Assembly: GCF_030286045.1 (NCBI RefSeq)
Contig: NZ_CP127390.1
Location: 434,001 to 498,000 of the forward strand
DNA: 64,000 bases
Direction: 5' to 3'
Origin: Propionimicrobium sp. PCR01-08-3
Lineage (GTDB): Bacteria > Actinomycetota > Actinomycetes > Propionibacteriales > Propionibacteriaceae
Under the pieces are notes generated by a model. That model was not told the origin of the DNA. It saw nothing but the letters and a program-made list of their open reading frames with translations, and ran no database searches. The translations under genes were made by a program, and so were the position numbers. Shown here in pieces: positions 18,172 through 28,389 of the stretch. Numbering within the stretch: position 1 is the stretch's first letter; the number at the start of each line of letters is the position of its first letter.

Positions 18172-18483
18172 GTGGCGGGACAAAAGATCCGCATCAGGCT
18201 TCGGGCCTATGACCATGAGGTCATCGACTCGTCGGCGCGCAAGATCGTCGACACCGTCACCCGGACGGGTGCCAAGGTCGCCGGCCCAGTGCCGCTGCCG
18301 ACCGAGAAGAACGTGTGGTGCGTTATTCGCTCCCCACACAAGTACAAGGACAGCCGCGAGCATTTCGAGATGCGTACACACAAGCGGCTCATCGACATCC
18401 TCGACCCGACCCCGAAGACGGTTGATTCGCTGATGCGGCTCGACCTTCCGGCAGGCGTCGACATCGAGATCAAGCTCCCGTGA
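18172..18483 (+). CDS. rpsJ: 30S ribosomal protein S10
   Basis: 103-aa S10 of the small-subunit head, also a partner of NusB in antitermination in other bacteria. Canonical sequence from [19 protein letters not shown] to [15 protein letters not shown] at 18172 is the family start and has AGAAGGA upstream; the in-frame extension to 18106 is non-coding leader. First gene of the S10 operon; rplC begins 11 bp after the stop. Confidence 0.97.
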   Translation: MAGQKIRIRLRAYDHEVIDSSARKIVDTVTRTGAKVAGPVPLPTEKNVWCVIRSPHKYKDSREHFEMRTHKRLIDILDPTPKTVDSLMRLDLPAGVDIEIKLP

Positions 18484-18494
18484 GGTCGATTGAA

Positions 18495-19151
18495 ATGACA
18501 GAACGCAAAGCAAAAGGCCTAGCGGGCTACAAGCTGGGCATGACCCAGTTGTGGGACGAGAACAACCGCGTCGTCCCCGTGACAGTTATTCAGGCCGGCC
18601 CCTGTGTGGTTACCCAGGTGCGCACTCCCGAAGCCGACGGCTACTCGGCCGTGCAGTTCGGCTTCGGTGCCATCCGCGCCAAGTCGGTGACCAAGCCGCA
18701 GGCCGGCCAGTTCGAGAAGGCGGGTGTGACTCCCCGTAAGCATCTGGTCGAGTTGCGCACCAGCGACGCCACCGAGTACGCCGTCGGACAGGAAATCACT
18801 GCCGATGTGTTCGCCGACGGTGACTTCGTCGACGTGACCGGCGTCACCAAGGGCAAGGGCACCGCAGGTGTCGTCAAGCGCCACGGCTTCAAGGGCCTGC
18901 GCGCCAGCCATGGTGTGCACCGCAAGCACCGTTCGCCGGGCTCCATCGGCGGATGCTCGACCCCAGGCAAGGTCTTCAAGGGAATGCGGATGGCCGGCCG
19001 GATGGGCGGCGAGAACTCCACAGTCCAGAATCTGAAGGTGCACGCAGTTGACCCCGAGAAGGGTCTGCTGCTGGTGACCGGTGCGATCCCCGGCAACAAG
19101 GGCTCGCTCGTGGTCGTCCGCAGCGCAGCCAAGAAGGGTGATGCCAAGTGA
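18495..19151 (+). CDS. rplC: 50S ribosomal protein L3
   Basis: 218-aa L3, an early-assembly large-subunit protein whose loop reaches toward the peptidyl-transferase centre. Blocks [11 protein letters not shown] and [20 protein letters not shown] are present. The glutamine that PrmB methylates in E. coli is replaced by Gly/Cys, as is usual in actinomycetes. ATG 18495 with GAGG upstream is chosen over an earlier in-frame start. Ends in GTGA, overlapping rplD by 4 bp. Confidence 0.97.
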   Translation: MTERKAKGLAGYKLGMTQLWDENNRVVPVTVIQAGPCVVTQVRTPEADGYSAVQFGFGAIRAKSVTKPQAGQFEKAGVTPRKHLVELRTSDATEYAVGQEITADVFADGDFVDVTGVTKGKGTAGVVKRHGFKGLRASHGVHRKHRSPGSIGGCSTPGKVFKGMRMAGRMGGENSTVQNLKVHAVDPEKGLLLVTGAIPGNKGSLVVVRSAAKKGDAK

Positions 19152-19846
19152 GCGAATCGCGAAGCGTTGACGTCCTCGGCGCAGACGGGAAGAAGGCCGG
19201 AACTGCCGAGCTTCCCGCCGAGCTGTTCGATGTCACGACGAATGTCCCATTGATCCACCAGGTGGTGGTTGCTCAGCAGGCCGCGGCCCGCCAGGGCACC
19301 CACTCCACCAAGACCCGTTCGACCGTGTCGGGCACCGGCAAGAAGCCGTTCCGCCAGAAGGGCACCGGCCGGGCACGTCAGGGTTCGTTGGTCGGCCCGC
19401 ATTACACCGGTGGCGCGATCGCGCACGGCCCGCAGCCTCGCAGCTACGCGCAGCGCACGCCCAAGAAGATGATTCAGGGTGCTCTTCGTGGTGCCTTGAG
19501 CGACCGTGCTCGTGAGGGCCTGGTCTTCGTCGTCGATCAGTTCGGCTTCGGCGAGACCCCGTCCACCAAGCAGGCGGTCAAGCGCCTGCAGGCCCTCGGC
19601 GACTACGTCCGCTACCTGATCGTCCTCGACCGTAGTGACGAGATCAGTTGGCTGAGCTTGCGCAACCTGCCCGGTGTCGCGGTGCTCGCCGTCGATCAGC
19701 TGAACGCCTACGACGTCGTCTGTTCGGACGCGGTGGTGTTCACCCAGGCAGCCCTCGAGGCGTTCGTTGCCGGGCCTGCAAAGGGCAAGTCCGTCAAGGC
19801 CGTGGCCACCGAATCCGAGGCCGCAGCGCAGGAGGATGAGAAGTGA
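19148..19846 (+). CDS. rplD: 50S ribosomal protein L4
   Basis: 232-aa L4, part of the polypeptide exit tunnel wall and, in E. coli, autoregulator of the S10 operon. The tunnel loop is clear ([15 protein letters not shown], ...[14 protein letters not shown]). A GTG start overlaps the rplC stop by 4 bp, and the 3' end overlaps rplW the same way. A short Ala/Glu-rich C-terminal tail is lineage-typical. Confidence 0.97.
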   Translation: MSESRSVDVLGADGKKAGTAELPAELFDVTTNVPLIHQVVVAQQAAARQGTHSTKTRSTVSGTGKKPFRQKGTGRARQGSLVGPHYTGGAIAHGPQPRSYAQRTPKKMIQGALRGALSDRAREGLVFVVDQFGFGETPSTKQAVKRLQALGDYVRYLIVLDRSDEISWLSLRNLPGVAVLAVDQLNAYDVVCSDAVVFTQAALEAFVAGPAKGKSVKAVATESEAAAQEDEK

Positions 19847-20151
19847 GCGACGTCAAGATCCCCGACCCCCGCGACATTTTGATCGCGCCGGTCGTCTCAG
19901 AGAAGAGCTACGGGCTCCTCGACGAGAACAAGTACACGTTCATCGTTGACCCGCGCGCCAACAAGACCCAGATCAAGATCGCCGCAGAGCAGATCTTCGG
20001 CGTCAAGGTGCTGTCGGTCAACACGATCAACCGGCAGGGCAAGGCGCGTCGTACCCGTTATGGGACCGGCCGCCGCTCGAGCACCAAGCGCGCCATCATC
20101 AGCGTTGCGCCCGGTGACCGGATCGATATCTTCCAGGGCCCGACGGCCTGA
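19843..20151 (+). CDS. rplW: 50S ribosomal protein L23
   Basis: 102-aa L23 at the tunnel exit, the docking site for SRP and trigger factor. [19 protein letters not shown] and [16 protein letters not shown] are family landmarks. GTG start within the rplD stop (4-bp overlap); rplB follows after 23 bp. Confidence 0.97.
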   Translation: MSDVKIPDPRDILIAPVVSEKSYGLLDENKYTFIVDPRANKTQIKIAAEQIFGVKVLSVNTINRQGKARRTRYGTGRRSSTKRAIISVAPGDRIDIFQGPTA

Positions 20152-20174
20152 CGACAACAAGGACGACGAGACAG

Positions 20175-21011
<837 letters not shown>

Positions 21012-21026
21012 CAGGGAGTTTAGGTA

Positions 21027-21308
21027 ATGCCACGCAGCCTGAAGAAGGGCCCCTTCGTCGACGAGCACCTGGCCAAGAAGGTCGATGCCCAGAACGAGAA
21101 GGGCACGAAGAACGTTATCAAGACCTGGTCACGACGCTCCATGGTCGTGCCCGACATGCTCGGTCACACGATCGCCGTGCACGACGGTCGCAAGCATGTC
21201 CCGGTATTCATCACCGAGGCCATGATCGGTCACAAGCTCGGAGAGTTCGCCCCCACGCGTACCTTCCGCGGCCATGTGAAGGACGACAAGAAGAGCCGTC
21301 GGCGCTGA
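21027..21308 (+). CDS. rpsS: 30S ribosomal protein S19
   Basis: 93-aa S19, a head protein contacting S13 and the A-site tRNA. Complete: [35 protein letters not shown] and [23 protein letters not shown] precedes the ATG. Confidence 0.98.
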   Translation: MPRSLKKGPFVDEHLAKKVDAQNEKGTKNVIKTWSRRSMVVPDMLGHTIAVHDGRKHVPVFITEAMIGHKLGEFAPTRTFRGHVKDDKKSRRR

Positions 21309-21337
21309 CGCCTGGGAGACAAGGAACTGATTCGACA

Positions 21338-21757
21338 ATGAGCAACAACAACGAGCGACCCAGCCGTCGCCTTGCCCTGCTCGGCGATCGGCCTGGCTCA
21401 TATGCCATCGCGCGTCACGTGCGGATGAGCCCGACAAAGGTACGCCGAGTGGTTGACCTGGTACGCGGCATGGACGTCAACGACGCCCTGTCGACACTGC
21501 GGTTCGCGCCGCAGGCCGCCAGCGAGCCGGTCTACAAGGTGGTGGCCTCCGCGGTCGCCAACGCCGAGAACACCGAATCCCTGCGTGCGGACGATCTATT
21601 CGTCTCGCAGGCCTTCGTGGACGAGGGCGTCACCATGCGCCGCATTCGCCCCCGGGCCAAGGGATCGGCAAGCCGCATCTACAAGCGTGCCGCCCACATC
21701 ACCGTGGTGGTCGAGCCCAAGGCCCCAAAGGCCGCTAACACCAAGAAGGAGGCCTGA
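21338..21757 (+). CDS. rplV: 50S ribosomal protein L22
   Basis: 139-aa L22, which with L4 forms the tunnel constriction. [19 protein letters not shown] opens the core; the beta-hairpin [18 protein letters not shown] is intact (site of macrolide-resistance changes in other species). A 14-residue N-terminal extension and a Lys/Ala tail are actinobacterial traits. Two bases before rpsC. Confidence 0.97.
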   Translation: MSNNNERPSRRLALLGDRPGSYAIARHVRMSPTKVRRVVDLVRGMDVNDALSTLRFAPQAASEPVYKVVASAVANAENTESLRADDLFVSQAFVDEGVTMRRIRPRAKGSASRIYKRAAHITVVVEPKAPKAANTKKEA

Positions 21758-21759
21758 GC

Positions 21760-22584
21760 ATGGGACAGAAGATCAACCCGATCGGCTTCCGCCTGGGTGT
21801 GACCACCGACCACACCGCACGTTGGTACGCCGACAAGCAGTACGCCGAGTTCGTGGGCGAGGACGACAAGATCCGCAAGTATCTGACCGGCAATCTGGAA
21901 CGCGCCGGCATCTCGCAGATCGAGATCGAGCGCCGCTCCGAACGGGTGACCATCTTCTTGCACGCTGCCCGCCCGGGCATCGTCATCGGCCGTAACGGTG
22001 CCGAGGCGGAGCGGGTGCGCGGTGCGCTGGAGAAGCTCACCGGCAAGCAGGTGCAGCTCAACATTCTCGAGGTGCGCAACCCGGAGACTGATGCCCAGCT
22101 GGTTGCCCAGGGCATCGCCGAGCAGCTTGGCGCCCGCGTGGCCTTCCGCCGCGCGATGCGCAAGGCCCAGCAGACCGCGATGCGCTCGGGTGCCAAGGGC
22201 ATCCGGGTGAAGTGCTCCGGACGTCTGGGCGGCGCCGAGATGAGCCGTTCCGAGGGCTACCGCGATGGACGCGTGCCGCTGCACACTCTGCGTGCCGATA
22301 TCGATTACGGCTTCTACGAGGCCAAGACCACCTTCGGCCGTATCGGTGTGAAGGTCTGGATCTACAAGGGCGATGTCATCGGCACTCGTGCCGAGCGCGC
22401 CGCTCAGAAGGCGGCCCGGCAGGCCGCTCCGTCACGTGGTCAGCGTTCCAACCGTCGTCCGGGTCGTGGTGAAGGCCGCGGTCCGCGCCGCAACCGGGCA
22501 GAAGAGGCTCGCGCCGAGGCTCCCGCTGCCGCCGCTGATCAGGGCGCCCCGAGCGCCCCCGCAACTGAGAACGCAGGAGCCTGA
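21760..22584 (+). CDS. rpsC: 30S ribosomal protein S3
   Basis: 274-aa S3 at the mRNA entry channel, with helicase activity together with S4. [15 protein letters not shown] start, KH domain with [15 protein letters not shown], and the C-terminal domain. Beyond about residue 215 there is an extended tail, first Arg-rich ([20 protein letters not shown]) then Ala/Glu/Pro-rich, longer than the E. coli protein. Confidence 0.97.
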   Translation: MGQKINPIGFRLGVTTDHTARWYADKQYAEFVGEDDKIRKYLTGNLERAGISQIEIERRSERVTIFLHAARPGIVIGRNGAEAERVRGALEKLTGKQVQLNILEVRNPETDAQLVAQGIAEQLGARVAFRRAMRKAQQTAMRSGAKGIRVKCSGRLGGAEMSRSEGYRDGRVPLHTLRADIDYGFYEAKTTFGRIGVKVWIYKGDVIGTRAERAAQKAARQAAPSRGQRSNRRPGRGEGRGPRRNRAEEARAEAPAAAADQGAPSAPATENAGA

Positions 22585-22586
22585 GC

Positions 22587-23003
22587 ATGCTGATTCCTCG
22601 TCGTGTGAAGCACCGCAAGCAGCATCGTCCGCATCGCGACGGTCTGGCCAAGGGCGGCACCGAGCTGGCCTTCGGTGATTTCGGCATCCAAGCGCTGGAG
22701 TCGTCCTACCTGACGAACCGGCAGATCGAGGCCGCACGTATCGCCATGACCCGCCATATCAAGCGTGGTGGCAAGGTGTGGATCAACGTCTACCCGGATC
22801 GTCCGCTGACCAAGCACCCGGCCGAGTCCCGGATGGGTTCCGGCAAGGGTTCCCCCGAATTCTGGGTCGCCAACGTCAAGCCCGGACGTGTGCTGTTCGA
22901 GCTGGCCGGCGTTACCGAGGACGTGGCCCGCGAAGCCATGCGTCTCGCTATTCATAAGCTGCCTTTCAAGGCCCGCTTTATCAAGCGCGAAGAGGTGAAC
23001 TGA
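22587..23003 (+). CDS. rplP: 50S ribosomal protein L16
   Basis: 138-aa L16, which helps organise the A-site region of the large subunit. [17 protein letters not shown] and [18 protein letters not shown] are diagnostic. Starts two bases after rpsC and ends one base before the rpmC ATG (TGAGATGG). Confidence 0.97.
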   Translation: MLIPRRVKHRKQHRPHRDGLAKGGTELAFGDFGIQALESSYLTNRQIEAARIAMTRHIKRGGKVWINVYPDRPLTKHPAESRMGSGKGSPEFWVANVKPGRVLFELAGVTEDVAREAMRLAIHKLPFKARFIKREEVN

Positions 23004-23004
23004 G

Positions 23005-23250
23005 ATGGCTGATACCAAGGCACGCAATGCCACCGAGCTACGCGGTCTGTCCGGTAAGGAGCTCAACGACCAGGTGCTGGCGCTGAAGGAAGAGCTGTTC
23101 AACCTGCGCTTCCAGTCCGCTACCGGTCAGTTGGAGTCCACCGCTCGGCTGCGCGAGGTTCGCAAGGACATCGCACGTATCTACACGGTGCTGCAGGAGC
23201 GCAACCTCGGCATCATCGAAGACCCTGATCAGAAGGCTGACGAAGAATGA
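23005..23250 (+). CDS. rpmC: 50S ribosomal protein L29
   Basis: 81-aa L29 near the tunnel exit. [27 protein letters not shown] and [17 protein letters not shown] mark the family; an acidic C-terminal tail makes it slightly long. Overlaps rpsQ by 4 bp (ATGA). Confidence 0.95.
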   Translation: MADTKARNATELRGLSGKELNDQVLALKEELFNLRFQSATGQLESTARLREVRKDIARIYTVLQERNLGIIEDPDQKADEE

Positions 23251-23522
23251 GCGAGACGAACACCGAGGCCCGCCGTCCCAGCCGCAAGGTCCGCGAGGGC
23301 GTTGTGGTCTCCGACAAGATGGACAAGACCATCGTGGTGGCCGTCGCCGACCGGGTCAAGCACCCGCTGTACGGCAAGGTGATGAGCCAGACCACGAAGC
23401 TCAATGCGCATGACGAACAGAACCAGGCCGGCATCGGCGACCGCGTTCGCGTCATGGAGACCCGTCCGCTGTCGGCCACCAAGCGCTGGCGGCTGGTCGA
23501 GATCATCGAGAAGGCCCGCTAA
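23247..23522 (+). CDS. rpsQ: 30S ribosomal protein S17
   Basis: 91-aa S17, an OB-fold 16S rRNA-binding protein. [18 protein letters not shown] and [12 protein letters not shown] are typical. The next gene starts only after 153 bp, the largest gap inside the S10/spc block, so this is the likely end of the S10 operon. Confidence 0.97.
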   Translation: MSETNTEARRPSRKVREGVVVSDKMDKTIVVAVADRVKHPLYGKVMSQTTKLNAHDEQNQAGIGDRVRVMETRPLSATKRWRLVEIIEKAR

Positions 23523-23535
23523 ACAACATCGATGC

Positions 23536-23579
23536 GTCTTCGTCATCCGGCCGAGCAAACCTCGGGCGGACGAGAAGAC
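23536..23579 (+). promoter_or_regulatory. Structured spacer between rpsQ and rplN
   Basis: GTCTTCGTC (23536-23544) can pair with GACGAGAAGAC (23569-23579, two-base bulge), enclosing CCGAG/CTCGG (23551-23555 and 23561-23565). This may be an S10-operon terminator or an spc-operon leader structure. No T run and no convincing promoter. Confidence 0.4.
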
Positions 23580-23675
23580 CAGCGGGAACCCGAAACTGTC
23601 CTGGCAAAATCCAGGTCAACCAACAAGTTCCACAAGGCCCTGTGACCAGGGAACCGGTGGGGCGAAGGAGAAGAA

Positions 23676-24044
23676 ATGATCCAGCAGGAGACGCGACTGA
23701 GAGTCGCCGACAACACTGGTGCCAAGGAGATCTTGTGCATCCGTGTGCTCGGCGGTACCAAGCGTCGCTACGCCGGTCTCGGGGACACGATCGTGGCCAC
23801 CGTGAAGGACGCCATCCCCGGCGGCAACGTGAAGAAGGGCGACGTGGTCAAGGCTGTCGTCGTCCGCACCGCCAAGGAGCACCGTCGTGTCGACGGCTCC
23901 TACATCAAATTCGACGAGAACGCGGCTGTCATCCTGAAGAACGACGGGGAACCTCGCGGTACCCGCATCTTCGGTCCGGTCGCCCGCGAGTTGCGTGACA
24001 AGAGGTTCATGCGCATCGTGTCGCTGGCCCCGGAGGTGATCTGA
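23676..24044 (+). CDS. rplN: 50S ribosomal protein L14
   Basis: 122-aa L14, forming an intersubunit bridge. [18 protein letters not shown] and [15 protein letters not shown] are canonical. GAAGGAGAAG precedes the ATG. First gene of the spc operon; rplX begins at the next base after its stop. Confidence 0.98.
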   Translation: MIQQETRLRVADNTGAKEILCIRVLGGTKRRYAGLGDTIVATVKDAIPGGNVKKGDVVKAVVVRTAKEHRRVDGSYIKFDENAAVILKNDGEPRGTRIFGPVARELRDKRFMRIVSLAPEVI

Positions 24045-24413
24045 GTGAAGCTCAAGAAGGGTGACCGCGTCAAGGTCATCGCTGGTAAGGACAAGGGTGC
24101 GGTCGGCGAGATCATGGCCGTCTACGCAGCCGACAATCGCGTCCTGGTGCAGGGCGTGAACATTATGAAGCGCCACGTGCGCGATCAAGCCGATCCGAGC
24201 ACCGGACGCACCACCAAGGGTGGCGTGATCAGCTCCGAGGCGCCGATCCATGCGTCCAATGTGCAGTTGGTCGTCAAGGACGACAACGGCAACGAGGTGG
24301 TGACCCGCGTGGGCTCGAAGCGCAACGAGGTGACCAAGACCCGCCCCGACGGTTCTGAGTACACCGGCACCCGTGGGGTGCGTATCGCCCGCAAGACCGG
24401 GAAGGAGATCTGA
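24045..24413 (+). CDS. rplX: 50S ribosomal protein L24
   Basis: 122-aa L24, an assembly initiator with a KOW motif ([21 protein letters not shown]). GTG start directly abuts the rplN stop. The last stop base is the first base of the rplE ATG. Slightly longer than the E. coli protein at the C terminus. Confidence 0.96.
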   Translation: MKLKKGDRVKVIAGKDKGAVGEIMAVYAADNRVLVQGVNIMKRHVRDQADPSTGRTTKGGVISSEAPIHASNVQLVVKDDNGNEVVTRVGSKRNEVTKTRPDGSEYTGTRGVRIARKTGKEI

Positions 24414-25096
24414 TGGCCCGCAAGTCTGAGACGCTCGAAAAGCCGGCCGAGGTGGCTGTTGCATCCGCGGCGACCACCCCGCGACTGAAGAAGCGCTACA
24501 CCGACGAAATCGCGCCAGCCTTGAACGAGGAGTTCACGTACGCCAACGTGATGCAGATTCCCGGACTGGTCAAGATCGTGGTCAACATGGGTGTCGGCGA
24601 TGCTGCGCATGACTCCAAGGTGCTGGACGGCGCCATCCGTGACATCACCGCGATCACCGGCCAGAAGCCGCAGGTGACCAAGGCCCGCAAGTCCATCGCA
24701 CAGTTCAAACTGCGTGAGGGACAGGCGATCGGCTGCCACGTCACCCTGCGCGGTGACCGCATGTGGGAGTTCGCCGACCGGCTGCTCACCACCGCGTTGC
24801 CCCGTATCCGCGACTTCCGCGGATTGAACGGCAACCAGTTCGACGGCCGGGGTAATTACACCTTCGGACTGAGCGAACAGGTCATGTTCCACGAGATCGA
24901 TCAGGACAAGATCGACCGGGTGCGCGGCATGGACATCACCTTCGTCACCTCGGCCACCACCGATGTGGAAGGCCGTGCGCTGCTCAAGCACCTCGGCTTC
25001 CCGTTCAAGGCGGTCGACGATGCGAAGGCCGCCCGCGGCGTGAAGGTTCAATACAAGTCGAAGTCGGCCGCCAAGGCCGCGCTGAAGAGGAAGTGA
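24413..25096 (+). CDS. rplE: 50S ribosomal protein L5
   Basis: 227-aa L5, which binds 5S rRNA and contacts P-site tRNA. Core blocks [37 protein letters not shown] and [17 protein letters not shown]. About 30 extra residues at the N terminus and a basic C-terminal tail make it longer than the usual 180 residues. Confidence 0.97.
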   Translation: MARKSETLEKPAEVAVASAATTPRLKKRYTDEIAPALNEEFTYANVMQIPGLVKIVVNMGVGDAAHDSKVLDGAIRDITAITGQKPQVTKARKSIAQFKLREGQAIGCHVTLRGDRMWEFADRLLTTALPRIRDFRGLNGNQFDGRGNYTFGLSEQVMFHEIDQDKIDRVRGMDITFVTSATTDVEGRALLKHLGFPFKAVDDAKAARGVKVQYKSKSAAKAALKRK

Positions 25097-25103
25097 GGCA
25101 CCG

Positions 25104-25289
25104 ATGGCTAAGACTGCGCTCAAGGTCAAGCAGGCCCGCAAGCCGAAGTTCAAGGTGCGCGCTTACACCCGTTGCCAGCGTTGCGGACGTCCGAAGTCGG
25201 TTTACCGCGCTTTCGGTCTGTGCCGTATCTGCCTGCGCGAGCTCGCCCATGCCGGCGCGCTGCCGGGTGTGACCAAGTCTTCCTGGTGA
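25104..25289 (+). CDS. rpsN: 30S ribosomal protein S14, zinc-binding type (type Z)
   Basis: 61-aa short S14 with the zinc ribbon [20 protein letters not shown] (two CxxC pairs). This is the standard zinc-replete form found in the spc operon of actinomycetes, not the zinc-independent paralogue. Seven bases after rplE. Confidence 0.97.
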   Translation: MAKTALKVKQARKPKFKVRAYTRCQRCGRPKSVYRAFGLCRICLRELAHAGALPGVTKSSW

Positions 25290-25321
25290 GCCACTCACCG
25301 CTCCAATCCTGACGTGGCAGG

Positions 25322-25336
25322 TCCCCGGACCGGGGA
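25322..25336 (+). other. Small hairpin between rpsN and rpsH
   Basis: TCCCCG and CGGGGA with a GAC loop, 30 bp before rpsH; no T run follows. Possibly an mRNA processing or stability element. Confidence 0.35.
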
Positions 25337-25365
25337 AACCGCTGCGAGAAAGAGGCTAATAAGCC

Positions 25366-25773
25366 ATGACGATGACTGACCCGATCGCAGACATGCTGAC
25401 GCGTCTGCGCAATGCGAATCAGGCCTACCACGATTCGACATCGATGCCGCACTCGAAGATCAAGGCAGGAATTGCCGACATCCTCAAGCAAGAGGGCTAC
25501 ATCGAGTCGTACAAGGTGGCCGAGCCCACTGAAGGCGAGGTCGGCAAGACGCTGACCGTCACCTTGAAGTACGGCGATGATCGCACCCGCTCGCTTGCGG
25601 GGCTGCGGCGCATCAGCAAACCCGGTCTGCGGGTCTATGCAAAGGCGAACAACCTGCCCAAGGTGCTGGGTGGTCTGGGAATTGCGATTATTTCGACTTC
25701 TCAGGGCCTCATGACCGACAAGCAGGCACACCAGAAATCGGTAGGCGGGGAAGTCCTCGCCTACGTGTGGTGA
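25366..25773 (+). CDS. rpsH: 30S ribosomal protein S8
   Basis: 135-aa S8, central-domain 16S binder and, in E. coli, translational repressor of the spc operon. [21 protein letters not shown] and the C-terminal [20 protein letters not shown] are canonical. Start at 25366 (AAGAGG upstream); ATG 25372 is an in-frame alternative. Confidence 0.97.
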   Translation: MTMTDPIADMLTRLRNANQAYHDSTSMPHSKIKAGIADILKQEGYIESYKVAEPTEGEVGKTLTVTLKYGDDRTRSLAGLRRISKPGLRVYAKANNLPKVLGGLGIAIISTSQGLMTDKQAHQKSVGGEVLAYVW

Positions 25774-25802
25774 CCCGACGAGGTTGAGAAGGAGGAACTG
25801 AC

Positions 25803-26345
25803 ATGTCACGAATTGGCAAGCTCCCGATCACCGTACCGTCCGGTGTCGAGGTGACCATCGATGGTCGCGACGTCGCAGTACAGGGACCGAAGGGATCCCT
25901 GAACCGTACGATCGCCGCCCCCATCACTATTGAGAAGAACGACGAAGGCCAGTTGGTGGTTGCCCGTCCGGATGACGAGCGCACCTCGCGCTCGCTGCAC
26001 GGGCTGACTCGTACCCTGGTGAACAACATGGTCATCGGTGTCACCGATGGCTACCAGAAAACGCTCGAGATCGTCGGCGTCGGCTACCGCGTGGTGCAGA
26101 AGACCCCGACCCAGGTCGAATTCGCCCTGGGCTTCAGCCACCCGGTGATCGTCGACGCCCCCGAAGGCATCACCTTCGAGGTCGAGACCCCGCAACGAAT
26201 GCACATCCGCGGAATCGACAAGCAGATCGTCGGCGAGGTCGCTGCGAATATCCGCAAGATCCGCAAGCCCGAGCCGTACAAGGGCAAGGGCGTGCGCTAC
26301 CAGGGCGAGCACGTGCGCCGCAAGGCTGGAAAGGCTGGTAAGTGA
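25803..26345 (+). CDS. rplF: 50S ribosomal protein L6
   Basis: 180-aa L6 near the factor-binding site. Two homologous domains; [19 protein letters not shown], then [41 protein letters not shown] precedes the ATG. Normal length. Confidence 0.98.
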   Translation: MSRIGKLPITVPSGVEVTIDGRDVAVQGPKGSLNRTIAAPITIEKNDEGQLVVARPDDERTSRSLHGLTRTLVNNMVIGVTDGYQKTLEIVGVGYRVVQKTPTQVEFALGFSHPVIVDAPEGITFEVETPQRMHIRGIDKQIVGEVAANIRKIRKPEPYKGKGVRYQGEHVRRKAGKAGK

Positions 26346-26347
26346 TC

Positions 26348-26731
26348 ATGGCTATCTCGCTGCGTACGAGCAAGCACACCGCCACGAAGACGGCGTCCCT
26401 CAAGCGTCGGGCCGTTCGTGGACGCAAGAGGATCTTCGGATACCCCGAGCGTCCTCGTTTGGTGGTCACCAAGAGCGCCAAGCACACCCTGGTTCAGGTC
26501 GTGGACGACGTTGCCGGTCACACGCTGGCTTCGGCGTCCACCATGGAGCCCGAGCTTCGGGCTCTGGACGGCGACAAGACCGCCAAGGCCATCAAGGTGG
26601 GCGAGTTGATCGCCCAGCGCGCGAAGGACGCGGGTGTCACGCAGGTCGTCTTCGACCGCGCGGGGCACCAGTACCACGGTCGGATCGCGGCGCTGGCTGA
26701 TGCCGCCCGCAAGGCCGGCCTCGGGCTCTGA
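26348..26731 (+). CDS. rplR: 50S ribosomal protein L18
   Basis: 127-aa L18, 5S rRNA-binding. [21 protein letters not shown] and [21 protein letters not shown] are diagnostic. ATG 26348 is chosen; a GTG at 26342 overlapping the rplF stop would add only two residues. Confidence 0.96.
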   Translation: MAISLRTSKHTATKTASLKRRAVRGRKRIFGYPERPRLVVTKSAKHTLVQVVDDVAGHTLASASTMEPELRALDGDKTAKAIKVGELIAQRAKDAGVTQVVFDRAGHQYHGRIAALADAARKAGLGL

Positions 26732-26755
26732 GACACGACGAAAGGTAAATGAGCG

Positions 26756-27367
26756 ATGAGTGAAACCCAGCGCGGCAGCGGCCGCCAGGGCCAGCGTCGC
26801 GGCCGTGATGATCGTCGTGGCCGTGACCAGAACAACGATCGCGATAAGAAGGATCAGTACCTCGAGCGGGTAGTGTCCATCAATCGCGTGGCCAAGGTCG
26901 TCCAGGGTGGCCGCCGCTTCAGCTTCACCGCGCTGGTCGTGGTGGGCGATGGCGAAGGCACCGTGGGCGTCGGCTATGGCAAGGCCAAGGAGGTGCCCGC
27001 GGCAATCGCCAAGGGCGTCGAGGAGGCCAAGAAGCATTTCTTCAAGGTGCCGATGGTGCAGCGCACCATTCCACACGAGGTCACCGGGGAGCGCGCGGCC
27101 GGCGTCGTGCTGCTGCGTCCGGCATCTCCCGGTACCGGTGTGATCGCCGGCGGGTCGGCTCGCGCGGTGCTGGAATGCGCAGGCATCCAGGACGTGCTCG
27201 CCAAGTCCCTCGGCTCGCCGAACTCGATCAACGTGGTGCACGCGACCGTTGCGGCTCTCCAGCAGTTGGAGGAGCCGGAGCAGATCGCCAGGCGCCGCGG
27301 CAAGTCCGTCGAGGAAGTTGCCCCGGCAGCTCTCCTGAAGGCCCGCAAGGAGGGCGCGAATGCCTGA
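26756..27367 (+). CDS. rpsE: 30S ribosomal protein S5
   Basis: 203-aa S5, involved in decoding fidelity at the mRNA entry. The core starts at about residue 40 ([23 protein letters not shown]) and contains [22 protein letters not shown] charged Arg/Asp/Gln N-terminal extension is typical of actinomycetes. Overlaps rpmD by 8 bp. Confidence 0.97.
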   Translation: MSETQRGSGRQGQRRGRDDRRGRDQNNDRDKKDQYLERVVSINRVAKVVQGGRRFSFTALVVVGDGEGTVGVGYGKAKEVPAAIAKGVEEAKKHFFKVPMVQRTIPHEVTGERAAGVVLLRPASPGTGVIAGGSARAVLECAGIQDVLAKSLGSPNSINVVHATVAALQQLEEPEQIARRRGKSVEEVAPAALLKARKEGANA

Positions 27368-27542
27368 CATCAAGGTGATCCAGGTCAAGTCGGGCATCGG
27401 TGAGAAGCCCGCCGCTCGGCAGACGCTGCGAGCACTGGGCCTGCGCAAGATCGGTGACCAGGTGGTGCACGCCGACCGTCCCGAGATTCGGGGCATGGCT
27501 CGCGCGGTACGTCACCTGGTTGAAGTAGAAGAGGTGAAGTGA
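27360..27542 (+). CDS. rpmD: 50S ribosomal protein L30
   Basis: 60-aa L30: [28 protein letters not shown] and the [16 protein letters not shown]-type end. Begins 8 bp inside rpsE, so it depends on coupled translation. Confidence 0.95.
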   Translation: MPDIKVIQVKSGIGEKPAARQTLRALGLRKIGDQVVHADRPEIRGMARAVRHLVEVEEVK

Positions 27543-27544
27543 CG

Positions 27545-27988
27545 ATGGCGCTGAAGGTACATCATCTGCGCCCCGCCCCCGGAGCCCACACCGACGCCAA
27601 GCGCGTCGGTCGCGGTGAGGGCGGCAAGGGCGGCAAGACCGCCGGCCGTGGCACCAAGGGCACTGGCGCACGCAAGAACGTCCCCGAGAATTTCGAGGGC
27701 GGCCAGATGCCGCTGCATATGCGTATTCCGAAGATGCGCGGCTTCCAGAATCCGTTCAAGGTGAGCTACCAGCCGGTGAACCTCTCCCGCATCGTGGAGT
27801 TGTTCCCCGAAGGCGGCGAGATCGGTGTCGATGACTTGGTGGCTGCCGGGGCCGTGCGTCCGGGCAAGCTGGTCAAGGTGCTCGGCAACGGCGAGACCAG
27901 TCTCGCACTGAGCATCACCGCGGACGCGTTCTCGGCTTCGGCCAAGCAGAAGATCGAGGCCGCCGGGGGCAGCGCCATCGAGCGCTGA
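27545..27988 (+). CDS. rplO: 50S ribosomal protein L15
   Basis: 147-aa L15: [20 protein letters not shown], Gly-rich [20 protein letters not shown] and [19 protein letters not shown] 27545 has GAGG ten bases upstream; GTG 27539, overlapping the rpmD stop, is an alternative that adds two residues. The hairpin at 28027 ends the spc operon here. Confidence 0.97.
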   Translation: MALKVHHLRPAPGAHTDAKRVGRGEGGKGGKTAGRGTKGTGARKNVPENFEGGQMPLHMRIPKMRGFQNPFKVSYQPVNLSRIVELFPEGGEIGVDDLVAAGAVRPGKLVKVLGNGETSLALSITADAFSASAKQKIEAAGGSAIER

Positions 27989-28026
27989 GCCAGCGGACAG
28001 GCCTTGACCTGATTCTGAGCAATTGA

Positions 28027-28056
28027 AACGGGCGATCCCTCCAGGGGTCGCCCGTT
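28027..28056 (+). terminator. Terminator after rplO
   Basis: A 14-bp stem AACGGGCGATCCCT (28027-28040) with AGGGGTCGCCCGTT (28043-28056), one wobble pair and a 2-nt nominal loop. It separates the spc operon from secY. Confidence 0.8.
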
Positions 28057-28061
28057 CCGCT

Positions 28062-28240
28062 GTTCCTACCCGAAGACGTCTGACAGCCGCGCCCGATATC
28101 TCCAGGCGCGCCAGGTATCTCGGGCGCGCGTGTCGATTTCGGGCGCAGCTGGGGCGTACGGCCGCCCTGGGGCGCGGCTGCCTCATCCATATGGCTCCGC
28201 TGGGGCTATCCGTGTGTCGCGGCTGCCTCATCCGTGTCCG
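28062..28240. repeat. Cluster of imperfect GC-rich repeats upstream of secY
   Basis: CGCGGCTGCCTCATCC occurs at 28173-28188 and 28218-28233 (45-bp period). Variants of TATCTCsGGCGCGC and GGGCGCAGCTGGGGC fill the preceding 80 bp. No gene is supported. It could be slipped-strand debris or a degenerate intergenic repeat family. Confidence 0.5.
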
Positions 28241-28302
28241 GCACAGCTGGGCCGTGGCGCAACCGTGATCCGATCTGAGTAGGGATCCGGCTGCCAACTT
28301 GG

Positions 28303-28308
28303 TAGGCT
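28303..28308 (+). promoter_or_regulatory. Candidate -10 box for secY-adk-map
   Basis: TAGGCT, the -10 variant used repeatedly in this window, lies 82 bp before the secY ATG and after the spc terminator. No good -35 was found. Confidence 0.45.
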
Positions 28309-28389
28309 ACAAGAGTTTGCGTGCCCTGTGCGCTTGGCGCACCCGTCCCCACGCCGATCCATCATCGAGTCAATGAAAGAGGGAACCGG

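Noticed and set aside
28062-28240. CRISPR array
   Set aside because: Repeats are irregular in length and spacing, GC-rich and only partly conserved; no cas genes nearby.
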